Origin: Algoriphagus sanaruensis
GTDB taxonomy: Bacteria > Bacteroidota > Bacteroidia > Cytophagales > Cyclobacteriaceae
NCBI RefSeq assembly: GCF_001593605.1
Contig: NZ_CP012836.1
Span: 2,794,501 to 2,858,500 of the forward strand
Length of the DNA: 64,000 nucleotides
Direction: 5' to 3'
Below the pieces are notes generated by a model. The model was not told the origin of the DNA, searched no databases, and saw nothing but the letters and a program-made list of their open reading frames with translations. This document shows positions 27,182-34,414 of the stretch, one piece after another; the first letter of the stretch is position 1, and every line of letters starts with the position of its first letter. The position numbers and the translations under genes were made by a program.

Positions 27182-29314
27182 ATGACCGAATTAAGCGCAC
27201 CTATTTCTATAAAAACTCCCAAGATTGCCATTATCGGGAATCCAAACGTGGGTAAATCAACGATTTTTAATTTTTTGACAGGATTAAACCAAAAAATCGG
27301 AAACTATCCGGGTGTCACTGTAGATAAAAAAACGGGTGCTTTTTCGATCGAAGGGCAAGCTTTTGAATTACTCGACCTTCCAGGAACCTACAGCTTATTT
27401 CCAAATTCTGAAGACGAAATCATCGCTCATCGTGTCCTGAATCAAGGAGGTAATGAGGATCGACCGGATTTTGTATTGATGGTTATTGATTCAAGTCAGC
27501 TTTCAAGAGGACTTTTCTTAGCCACTCAGCTAATTGATCTCGGAGTGAATCTGGCCATTTTATTAAACATGTCGGATTTGGCAGAAAAGAAAAATATTGA
27601 AATCCGATCATACGAATTATTTAAGTGCCTTGGAGTACCGATTCTAAACACGGACGCTCGAAATCTCAAAGGAATGGATCAGGTCAAAAACCTGATCAGC
27701 CAGAAAAATTTTTCTAAGGGAAAACCATTTATCGATATCACCCAAGTCGTTCCATTGGATCTACTATCGAAGATTCAGGATCATCTCAAACTTGACAATC
27801 CTTACCAAGCGTATCAATTGATTCGATTTGGAGGAAAAGACCCTCATCTTCCTGAAGAAACCAGAAATTATCTTGAATCTATTACCTCTGATTTCAATTT
27901 CGATCTGGAAGAGGCTCAGCTTGAAGAAACCAAACTGAGATATAAGAAAATTACTGAATTGGTCACTCGCGCGATGATTAAGCGGGAAGAGCCCAAAAAG
28001 AAATCCCAGCTTGACCGAATTACCCTTCACCCTGTAATAGGTTACTTGGTTTTCTTTGCCATCCTGGTCGTGATTTTCCAAACCATTTTTACTTGGGCTT
28101 CTGTGCCCATGGATTGGATAGATGGAATTTTTGCTGATTTAAGCACCTTTATTTCGAGCAAACTACCCGATGGTCCGTTAGCCAGACTAATAGCTGAAGG
28201 TGTAATCCCCGGTATTGGAGGTGTGGTAATATTTATTCCACAAATCGCCCTTCTTTTTGGTTTTCTAGCCATTCTGGAGGATACCGGCTATATGTCTCGA
28301 GTCGTTTTTTTAATGGATCGTTGGATGCGCCCATTTGGTCTTCATGGTAAAAGTATTGTTCCACTCGTGTCTGGAGTGGCCTGTGCAATTCCAGGGGTTA
28401 TGGCTGCTAGAAATATCTCAAACTGGAAAGAAAAAATGATCACCATTTTGGTGACTCCATTGATGAGCTGCTCAGCAAGGCTTCCTGTTTACATTATTTT
28501 AATTGGTCTTACCGTTCCGGATGAGTTGCTTTTTGGTCTGATTAACCTACAAGCTTTGGCCTTATTTGGTCTCTACTTTTTAGGAGTATTAGGGGTTTTG
28601 GTTACAGCATTTTTACTAAAGCTAATATTGAAAACTTCCGAAAAAAGTTTTTTGATGACCGAACTCCCACCTTATCGCCTGCCTAGATGGAGTGACGTGG
28701 GAATTACGATGATCGAAAAATCAAAAACATTTGTTTTTGAGGCAGGGAAAGTGATTTTAGCGATTTCTATTATTCTTTGGGTTTTGGCTTCCTATGGTCC
28801 ACCAGCTAGAATGGATGAAATCCGTGCATCAGCAGAACAGCAACTGTCCCAAACTACTGACGAAGGCGAGATTGAAGCTATTGAGGCAGAAACTAACTCA
28901 TTGCTATTAGAAAATTCCTTCATTGGAATCATGGGAAGAGCCATTGAACCTGCGATCAAGCCATTAGGGTATGATTGGAAAATTGGGATTTCGTTGATTA
29001 CATCCTTTGCAGCGAGAGAAGTTTTTATTTCAACGATCGCCACGATTTACAGCATTGGAGCAGATGTAGAAGATGAATTGACGATCCGACAAAAATTAGA
29101 TCATCAAGTAAATGCGGCCACCGGGGAAAAGACCTTTAACAAAGCCACATCATTTTCTTTGATGGTGTTTTATGTTTTTGCGATGCAGTGTATGAGTACA
29201 TTGGCAGTGGTAAAACGCGAAACAAAAGGCTGGAAATGGCCTATTATTCAAACCCTCTATATGAGTGGCCTTGCTTATTTAATGGCATTTATCACGTATC
29301 AAATTTTCTCTTAA
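27182..29314 (+). CDS. feoB: Ferrous iron transport protein B
   Basis: A 710-residue inner-membrane Fe(II) transporter with an N-terminal G domain: G1 GNPNVGKST (19-27), G3 DLPGTYS, G4-like LNMSDLAEK. The C-terminal half has the two Gate regions (PLVSGVACAIPGVMAAR and the later LITSFAAREVFISTIA). The FeoA domain is not fused but encoded separately upstream. Length and motifs are complete. Confidence 0.96.
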   Translation: MTELSAPISIKTPKIAIIGNPNVGKSTIFNFLTGLNQKIGNYPGVTVDKKTGAFSIEGQAFELLDLPGTYSLFPNSEDEIIAHRVLNQGGNEDRPDFVLMVIDSSQLSRGLFLATQLIDLGVNLAILLNMSDLAEKKNIEIRSYELFKCLGVPILNTDARNLKGMDQVKNLISQKNFSKGKPFIDITQVVPLDLLSKIQDHLKLDNPYQAYQLIRFGGKDPHLPEETRNYLESITSDFNFDLEEAQLEETKLRYKKITELVTRAMIKREEPKKKSQLDRITLHPVIGYLVFFAILVVIFQTIFTWASVPMDWIDGIFADLSTFISSKLPDGPLARLIAEGVIPGIGGVVIFIPQIALLFGFLAILEDTGYMSRVVFLMDRWMRPFGLHGKSIVPLVSGVACAIPGVMAARNISNWKEKMITILVTPLMSCSARLPVYIILIGLTVPDELLFGLINLQALALFGLYFLGVLGVLVTAFLLKLILKTSEKSFLMTELPPYRLPRWSDVGITMIEKSKTFVFEAGKVILAISIILWVLASYGPPARMDEIRASAEQQLSQTTDEGEIEAIEAETNSLLLENSFIGIMGRAIEPAIKPLGYDWKIGISLITSFAAREVFISTIATIYSIGADVEDELTIRQKLDHQVNAATGEKTFNKATSFSLMVFYVFAMQCMSTLAVVKRETKGWKWPIIQTLYMSGLAYLMAFITYQIFS

Positions 29315-29318
29315 ACCG

Positions 29319-29438
29319 ATGTGGCAAGAATTGATAATCGGACTCATGGTGATCGTGGCCTTGGCTTATTTGGGAAAAAAGTATTTCTCCAAATCCAAAC
29401 CAAGTCAACCTGGATGTGACAAGTGTGTCAAATCCTAA
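29319..29438 (+). CDS. FeoB-associated Cys-rich membrane protein
   Basis: A 39-residue protein. It starts MWQELIIGLMVIVALAYLG as one membrane helix, and a short basic tail ends with two cysteines in GCDKCVKS. This matches the small FeoB-associated Cys-rich family found after feoB in Bacteroidota and Firmicutes. It begins 4 bp after the feoB stop. Likely a partner or regulator of FeoB; the function is not established. It is below the usual gene-calling length. Confidence 0.85.
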   Translation: MWQELIIGLMVIVALAYLGKKYFSKSKPSQPGCDKCVKS

Positions 29439-29488
29439 ATCACAATATTGCCTGAAGGAATTCCCATTTTTTTTAGGAATATTCGTGC

Positions 29489-30964
29489 ATGAGTAAAGTC
29501 GCCAAGCAAAGTATCCAAACCGCTCTTTTTTCCTACCTGGGAGTGGTCATCGGATACATCAACGTGCTTTGGCTTTATCCCTATGCACTGGATGCCACTG
29601 AATTAGGCATTTTCCGAACCGTTCAGGATTTGGCCTTGCTTTTTGTCCCATTTGCCCAGCTTGGAATTGGACATGGAATTACCCGTTACTTTCCCCAATT
29701 AGAAAATCAGAAATCCGCTTTTCTGAGTTTTAGCTTATTGCTTTCCCTGATCGGATTCATCCTAGTTTCCTTGATTTTTTTTGGATTCAAAGAGCAACTC
29801 ATACAACTTTTTGCCTTCAACTCTCCTGAACTTATCGACTTTTTGGGTCTTGTCCTATTGATTACTCTTTTTTCGCTGATCAATAGCGTGCTAGATTCCT
29901 ATGCGAGATCCTTTATCAAAGTAGCTATTCCCACCTTCTTCAGAGAAGTTTTCCTTAGGTTTCTGAGTTCAGTTCTGGTAGGAGCTTATTTATTAGGCTG
30001 GATTGATTTCAACCAGGTTATGCAAGGTTTGGTGGCGACGTATGGAATTACCCTAGTGGGTGTTTTGGTTTACCTGATTTGGCTAGGAGTTTTGACTTTT
30101 GATTTTCGATGGAGCTCCTTCCCTACTGGGTTTAGAAGTTCATTTATCCGATATAGTCTGATTACGTTTTTGGCTACTGCTGCCTCTACTTTGATTATGA
30201 AAATCGACTCAGTGATGGTCAGTTCGATGGTAAGCTTGGAAGCTAATGCGGTCTATTCCATTGCTTTCTACATGGCGCTGGTCGTGGAGCTACCTAGAAG
30301 GGCTATTTCACAAGTTAGTATGCCGATTATTGCCGAACATTTTGCTACGCAAAACACCCCTGAGATTCAAAAGCTTTATCGACAGATTTCCAATCGTCAG
30401 TTATACATCTGTTTGTTTCTATTTGCCCTTATTTGGGTCAATATCGATCAGATTTATCACTTTGTGCCGAATCGAGAAATCTACCAAGCAGGAAAATATG
30501 TCGTATTGATCATTGGAATGGGCAAGATTATCGACGTGGGTTTTTCTGTGAATAGTGAGATTCTAGTATTCTCCAACTACTATCGATTTAATTTGATTTT
30601 GACCGTTATAATGAGCTTTGTCATAATTGCTGCCAATTACTTCCTGATTCCGATTTTTGGAATAGAAGGCGCTGCATTAGGTTCTGCAGGAGTTATGCTG
30701 GGATTCAATAGCATCAAATATTTGTATCTAAAAGCTAAACTTAGCTTAGATCCTTTTAGCATTGAGACCCTAAAAATTCTCCTAGTGGGTAGTTTGGGGT
30801 TTGGATGCTCTATCCTGAAATTTCCTGAATGGAACCCAATTTTGAATTTATTTTTCCAAAGTGTGACTGTTGCGGGCGTCTATTTACTTGGGTCAATAAT
30901 CTTAAAAATAGGGCGAGAAGAATGGGCTTGGATAAAAACGAAAGTAAAAACATCCGGGCCTTAG
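29489..30964 (+). CDS. Polysaccharide/lipid-linked oligosaccharide flippase family protein
   Basis: A 491-residue protein with twelve to fourteen hydrophobic segments and the opening SIQTALFSYLGVVIGYINV common in Wzx/MVF-type transporters. Such proteins flip lipid-linked sugars across the inner membrane. No glycosyltransferase genes are nearby, so it is not in a recognisable polysaccharide locus. The last codons contain an 8-bp sequence complementary to a site near 31147. Confidence 0.85.
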   Translation: MSKVAKQSIQTALFSYLGVVIGYINVLWLYPYALDATELGIFRTVQDLALLFVPFAQLGIGHGITRYFPQLENQKSAFLSFSLLLSLIGFILVSLIFFGFKEQLIQLFAFNSPELIDFLGLVLLITLFSLINSVLDSYARSFIKVAIPTFFREVFLRFLSSVLVGAYLLGWIDFNQVMQGLVATYGITLVGVLVYLIWLGVLTFDFRWSSFPTGFRSSFIRYSLITFLATAASTLIMKIDSVMVSSMVSLEANAVYSIAFYMALVVELPRRAISQVSMPIIAEHFATQNTPEIQKLYRQISNRQLYICLFLFALIWVNIDQIYHFVPNREIYQAGKYVVLIIGMGKIIDVGFSVNSEILVFSNYYRFNLILTVIMSFVIIAANYFLIPIFGIEGAALGSAGVMLGFNSIKYLYLKAKLSLDPFSIETLKILLVGSLGFGCSILKFPEWNPILNLFFQSVTVAGVYLLGSIILKIGREEWAWIKTKVKTSGP

Positions 30965-31167
30965 AGTGTTACGAAACCTCTTTTATTGACAAGATTTGAG
31001 CTGCCTTTGATCCGCAAACTTCCACTGTTATCCTGCTTTTTGGGCGAGGTCCCGGTCCCGATTGTTATCGGGAAAGGATGAGGCCTGTTTTTGGAAAGGG
31101 CTTCACTCGGAAATTGTTTTAAATTGTGAAGTTCGAACATGTCGGCGGCCCGGACACTGCAAATATA
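30950..31167 (-). ncRNA. Candidate structured non-coding RNA
   Basis: Within a gene-free stretch. On the minus strand a consensus -7 element (TATATTTG, 31160-31167) is followed by a sequence whose 5' end (TCCGGGCC) is complementary to GGCCCGGA about 200 nt later, giving an 8-bp closing stem. The distal half of this stem overlaps the end of the flippase gene. Internal hairpins include CUUCAC/GUGAAG and UCCCGAU/AUCGGGA. A T-run follows the closing stem on the minus strand. Length and a closing stem recall 6S RNA, but I could not confirm a family. Confidence 0.3.
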
Positions 31168-31209
31168 CGATTCAGAAGGCGCCTAGCCAGTATATGAAGG
31201 AAAGTTTGC

Positions 31210-31225
31210 TGATCAAATTTGATCA
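31210..31225. repeat. Perfect 16-bp palindrome, possible operator
   Basis: TGATCAAATTTGATCA is fully self-complementary. It lies 146 bp upstream of the universal stress gene and about 50 bp upstream of the minus-strand -7 element. Confidence 0.5.
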
Positions 31226-31344
31226 CCAAATATTGTATTTCAGTTAAAGGGACCAAAACGGCTTGAAAATGAAGAAATCAAGAAAAATCTATCAAGCTTC
31301 GAAATTTTATTTCGCCAATTTCAGATAGATTCCATCTTGGATTT

Positions 31345-31352
31345 TAACTTTG
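31345..31352 (+). promoter_or_regulatory. -7 promoter element of the second universal stress gene
   Basis: TAACTTTG is a full TAnnTTTG match, 19 bp before the ATG at 31372. Confidence 0.5.
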
Positions 31353-31371
31353 CAAGTAAATCACAGCAGCT

Positions 31372-32295
31372 ATGTATTTGATCAAAAAACTGATTGTTTG
31401 TCTGGATCAGACTCCCTTGGACAAAACCCTTGTAGAATATGCAGGATTTATAGCCAAGGTCAATCAGACCAAGAAAATCTATTTTTCCAATGTGATTAAA
31501 AACCTATCCATCCCCAAAGAGGTCCTTGAAGAATTCCCAAATCTCATTGAAAACATGATCAATGAGCGAAAAGAAGCGATGGAAAAGGTGGTAAAAGAGC
31601 ACTTTCCAGATCTCAAAGGAATTGCAATCAGCTACGTAGTTAAGGAAGGAAATCTTTCCAAAAAGATATTAAAACTCGCTGAGGAAAAATCCGCTGATAT
31701 GATCTTGGTTGGTCGAAAAGTGGATCTTCCCGGAACTGGCGTCGCTTCTCAGCGATTGGCAAGAAGAGCGAGTTGCTCATTGCTTATTGTTCCCGAGGGA
31801 GCGAAAGCAAAAATCAATAAATTATTGGTTCCCAGCGATTTTTCTGAATACTCAAAAGATGCACTCGAGGAAGCAATCATGATTGTCGAAAAGCATGGAG
31901 GCACTGCAGAAATTGTTTGCCAAAATGTCTTTAACGTTCCATCTGGATATCATTTTACCGGTAAAAGTCTGGAAGAATTTACAGAGATCATGAAAATGCA
32001 TGCTGAGATCAATTACAAGAAGTTCATCAAAAAAATAGATACCAAAGGAATCAAAATTACTCCAATCTATACCCAAGATGACAATGATGATCCTGTTCAG
32101 GAAATCGTCTCAAAAGCACTTGAAATCGAAGCAGACGGAATCATTATTGGAGCAAAAGGCAGAACAGCTGCCACTGCACTTTTCATAGGAAGTATGGCGG
32201 AAAGGTTAATTCAGTACAATGACAGCCTTCCACTTTTGGTGACTAGGCCTAAAGGAAAAAACGCTGGTATTTTGGACTATATCCTAGAGATTTAA
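31372..32295 (+). CDS. Universal stress protein, two UspA domains
   Basis: A 307-residue tandem Usp protein. Here it is the second domain that carries the full ATP-binding pattern (GAKGRTAATALFIGS near 256-270); the first has a divergent loop (GRKVDLPGTGVASQR). It is cytosolic and probably stress- or energy-related. It differs from the gene at 20753 in which domain keeps the motif. A very strong terminator follows. Confidence 0.88.
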   Translation: MYLIKKLIVCLDQTPLDKTLVEYAGFIAKVNQTKKIYFSNVIKNLSIPKEVLEEFPNLIENMINERKEAMEKVVKEHFPDLKGIAISYVVKEGNLSKKILKLAEEKSADMILVGRKVDLPGTGVASQRLARRASCSLLIVPEGAKAKINKLLVPSDFSEYSKDALEEAIMIVEKHGGTAEIVCQNVFNVPSGYHFTGKSLEEFTEIMKMHAEINYKKFIKKIDTKGIKITPIYTQDDNDDPVQEIVSKALEIEADGIIIGAKGRTAATALFIGSMAERLIQYNDSLPLLVTRPKGKNAGILDYILEI

Positions 32296-32308
32296 TTTTC
32301 TTGATACC

Positions 32309-32354
32309 TAAAATAGAAAAAGAGTCGGTATTTATCGACTCTTTTTCTATTTTA
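32309..32354. terminator. Very strong terminator hairpin, 19-bp perfect stem
   Basis: Positions 32309-32327 and 32336-32354 are exact reverse complements around an 8-nt loop, with A-rich and T-rich arms. It separates the universal stress gene from the sigma factor operon. Confidence 0.85.
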
Positions 32355-32391
32355 AATAAACCTTCAATCCGATGTAAGGTCTAATCCTGAA

Positions 32392-32937
32392 ATGAAAGAA
32401 ATAGACCGTCAAATTCTTCAACTTATTCAGAATCCTCAAACCAAGGAGGCTGGATTTAGAAAGTTGATTGAAACATACCAGCGTCATGTTTATCAGCTTA
32501 TACGAAGGATGGTCTTGATCCATGAAGATGCGAATGACCTCACCCAAGACACGTTCATCAAGGCATTTCGTCATATTCATAAATTTGAATCCCAATCTGG
32601 TTTGTTTACTTGGCTTTATCGAATTGCCACCAACGAGTCTCTTTCGTTTTTAGAAAAAAAGAAGAAAAGGTTCTTTTTTTCTATCGATGATCATCAAGAA
32701 AAATTAGGCTCCTATTTGGACTATTCCTCTCAATTAAATGGGGATCAAATACAACTCAAACTCCAAAAAGCACTGCTTCGACTTCCTGAGAAGCAAAAAT
32801 TAGTGTTTTTGCTTCGATATCAAGACGAATTGAGCTATGAGCAAATCTCTGAAATTACGCAAACCAGTGTTGGTGCTTTAAAAGCGAGTTACCATCATGC
32901 CGCTAAAAAAATTGAACAATTTATCGAAGAAGACTAA
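32392..32937 (+). CDS. ECF-type RNA polymerase sigma factor
   Basis: A 181-residue sigma-70 family protein. Region 2 contains DANDLTQDTFIKAFRHIHKF and FTWLYRIATNESL; region 4 contains LPEKQKLVFLLRYQDELSYE and a helix-turn-helix ending QTSVGALKASYHHAAKKI. The length fits ECF sigma factors. The next gene encodes a likely membrane anti-sigma, and the third a Spy-like exported protein, suggesting an envelope stress response. Confidence 0.93.
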   Translation: MKEIDRQILQLIQNPQTKEAGFRKLIETYQRHVYQLIRRMVLIHEDANDLTQDTFIKAFRHIHKFESQSGLFTWLYRIATNESLSFLEKKKKRFFFSIDDHQEKLGSYLDYSSQLNGDQIQLKLQKALLRLPEKQKLVFLLRYQDELSYEQISEITQTSVGALKASYHHAAKKIEQFIEED

Positions 32938-32968
32938 ACCAATCCTTTTCAATTAAGTCTAAAAATCA

Positions 32969-33331
32969 ATGGAAAAGTTACCCAAAATCAAAGATTTCAA
33001 AGCCCCTCAGAATTACTTCGAGGAGTTGCCGGATCAGATTATTTCCCGATCCCAAACTGGAATTTGGCGAACTCTTATCCCCTATGCCTCTGCTGCTGTT
33101 GTAATCATTTGCTTTGGAATTTGGTTTTTAAATCCGTTTACTCCTTCCTCCCAAAATGAGGAATTAATCGCCTTAGACGAAGAGGTATTATTATACATTG
33201 AAAGTAATCAGTGGTCTGCTGAAGACGTCTTAAGTTTAAGTGATGATCCCAATGCTATTTTGGATGAAATCATCCAAGAAGAATTGGACCCCTTACTCAT
33301 TGAGGAGACCGAAGACACCTATACCTTTTGA
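32969..33331 (+). CDS. Small single-pass membrane protein, likely anti-sigma partner
   Basis: A 120-residue protein with a short cytosolic N terminus (KAPQNYFEELPDQIISR), one hydrophobic segment at about 37-54, and an acidic C-terminal half outside (DEEVLLYIES, LDEIIQEELDPLL). The motif and position after an ECF sigma gene are typical of Bacteroidota anti-sigma-like proteins. No zinc-binding HxxxCxxC motif is present, so it is not a ZAS-type anti-sigma. The role is inferred from context. Confidence 0.75.
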   Translation: MEKLPKIKDFKAPQNYFEELPDQIISRSQTGIWRTLIPYASAAVVIICFGIWFLNPFTPSSQNEELIALDEEVLLYIESNQWSAEDVLSLSDDPNAILDEIIQEELDPLLIEETEDTYTF

Positions 33332-33333
33332 AA

Positions 33334-33777
33334 ATGATGAAAAAAACACATAGTCTAATCCTGATTTTGTTTCTTTTTGCGACTCAAGTCAGTTTTGCTC
33401 AAAGACCAGAACAACGAATCGATCCTGAGCGATTGCAAGCTGCCCGAATAGCTTTTATCACTTCTCGGATCCAACTCAAGCCTGAACAAGCTGAAAAATT
33501 CTGGCCCATATTTAATCAGTTTCAAGAAAAACGAGAAACTGCCATGAAACAGCTCGGTGAACTCAATAGAGGGGTTTCGGATGTTTCTGAAGAGGAAGCA
33601 AAATCTCGGATTCAACGTAAATTCCAACTTCAGGAAAAGTTGATTTCAGACGAAAAGGTATTTGTCACCGAGGTATCAAAAGTATTATCCCAAAAACAAA
33701 TTCTTACCCTTCATGCAATTGGAAGGGACTTTACAAGGCATATTTACCAGCGCCAACGAGGTGAAGGAAACGACTAA
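33334..33777 (+). CDS. Exported Spy/CpxP-like (LTXXQ-type) sensor protein
   Basis: About 147 residues with a signal peptide (ending VSFAQ) and a helical body rich in Gln, Glu and Arg. ITSRIQLKPEQAEKFWPIF and the later VLSQKQILTLHAI resemble the paired LTxxQ helices of Spy/CpxP/CnrX-type periplasmic proteins. ATG 33334 or 33337 is the likely start; the in-frame TTG at 33328 would overlap the preceding gene. It could be the periplasmic sensor of the sigma/anti-sigma pair. Confidence 0.75.
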   Translation: MMKKTHSLILILFLFATQVSFAQRPEQRIDPERLQAARIAFITSRIQLKPEQAEKFWPIFNQFQEKRETAMKQLGELNRGVSDVSEEEAKSRIQRKFQLQEKLISDEKVFVTEVSKVLSQKQILTLHAIGRDFTRHIYQRQRGEGND

Positions 33778-33812
33778 AAAAGGCCCGAAATTCGATTTCG
33801 GGCCTTTTTTTA
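33776..33812. terminator. Bidirectional intrinsic terminator
   Basis: AGGCCCGAAA (33781-33790) and TTTCGGGCCT (33796-33805) pair around TTCGA, with A-run and T-run flanks. It serves the sigma operon and the convergent mscL gene. Confidence 0.85.
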
Positions 33813-34232
33813 TTTCTTCAACAAATCTCTGATTTCTTCCAAAAGCTTCTCTGAAGGAGTTGGGCCTGGAGGTGGAGGCGGCGGCGCTGCGGCTTCCTCT
33901 TTTTTACGATTGAAGTTGTTAATTCCCTTGATTGCTAGGAATATCACAAATGCGATGATGGTAAAATCGACCACATTCTGGATAAACATGCCATAATTAA
34001 GAGTCACTGCTGCGACAGCCTCTCCTGCTTCATTGGTACTGGCATCCTTCAGCGTAATAGCCAAAGATTTGAAATCCATTCCTCCGATCAGCAAACCCAA
34101 AGGAGGCATTACTACATCATTTACGAATGAGGAAACAATCTTTCCAAAAGCACCGCCGATAATGACACCGACCGCCAAATCGATCACGTTGCCTTTGACC
34201 GCAAACTCTCTAAATTCTTTTAATAGTCCCAT
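33810..34232 (-). CDS. mscL: Large-conductance mechanosensitive channel
   Basis: A 140-residue MscL that opens at high membrane tension to release solutes during hypo-osmotic shock. The first helix contains [20 protein letters not shown] and [15 protein letters not shown]; the second hydrophobic segment is [12 protein letters not shown]. The loop holds a short insertion around [13 protein letters not shown], and the C terminus has a proline run (APPPPPPGP) before the terminal helix. Confidence 0.95.
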   Translation of the reverse strand: MGLLKEFREFAVKGNVIDLAVGVIIGGAFGKIVSSFVNDVVMPPLGLLIGGMDFKSLAITLKDASTNEAGEAVAAVTLNYGMFIQNVVDFTIIAFVIFLAIKGINNFNRKKEEAAAPPPPPPGPTPSEKLLEEIRDLLKK

Positions 34233-34414
34233 AAAATATAAGGTTGGTTGAATGATTGTTTTAATATTCTAAAAATAATCCTGATCACCAACAAGAAGGA
34301 TTCAATTTTAGAAAATCTTGAACTTTTGTTCCAATTAAAGCGAGAGTTTTTATCCAAAATCAGGAACAAAGCGCGATCAATTTTCCTTAACCTTGCAGCT
34401 ATATTTTAAAATCA

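Larger units (their letters stand above)
30965..31371. other. Gene-free intergenic region (407 bp)
   Basis: No convincing protein gene. It holds the candidate structured RNA, the hairpin TCCCGAT-TGTT-ATCGGGA near 31056-31073, a perfect 16-bp palindrome at 31210-31225 and a -7 element for the downstream universal stress gene. The open frame at 31062-31247 has no supporting features. Confidence 0.6.

Noticed and set aside
31062..31247. 61-codon ORF in the gene-free region
   Set aside because: Odd composition (rich in Cys, Arg, Lys), no domain, and it overlaps stable hairpins; more likely chance within a structured non-coding sequence.
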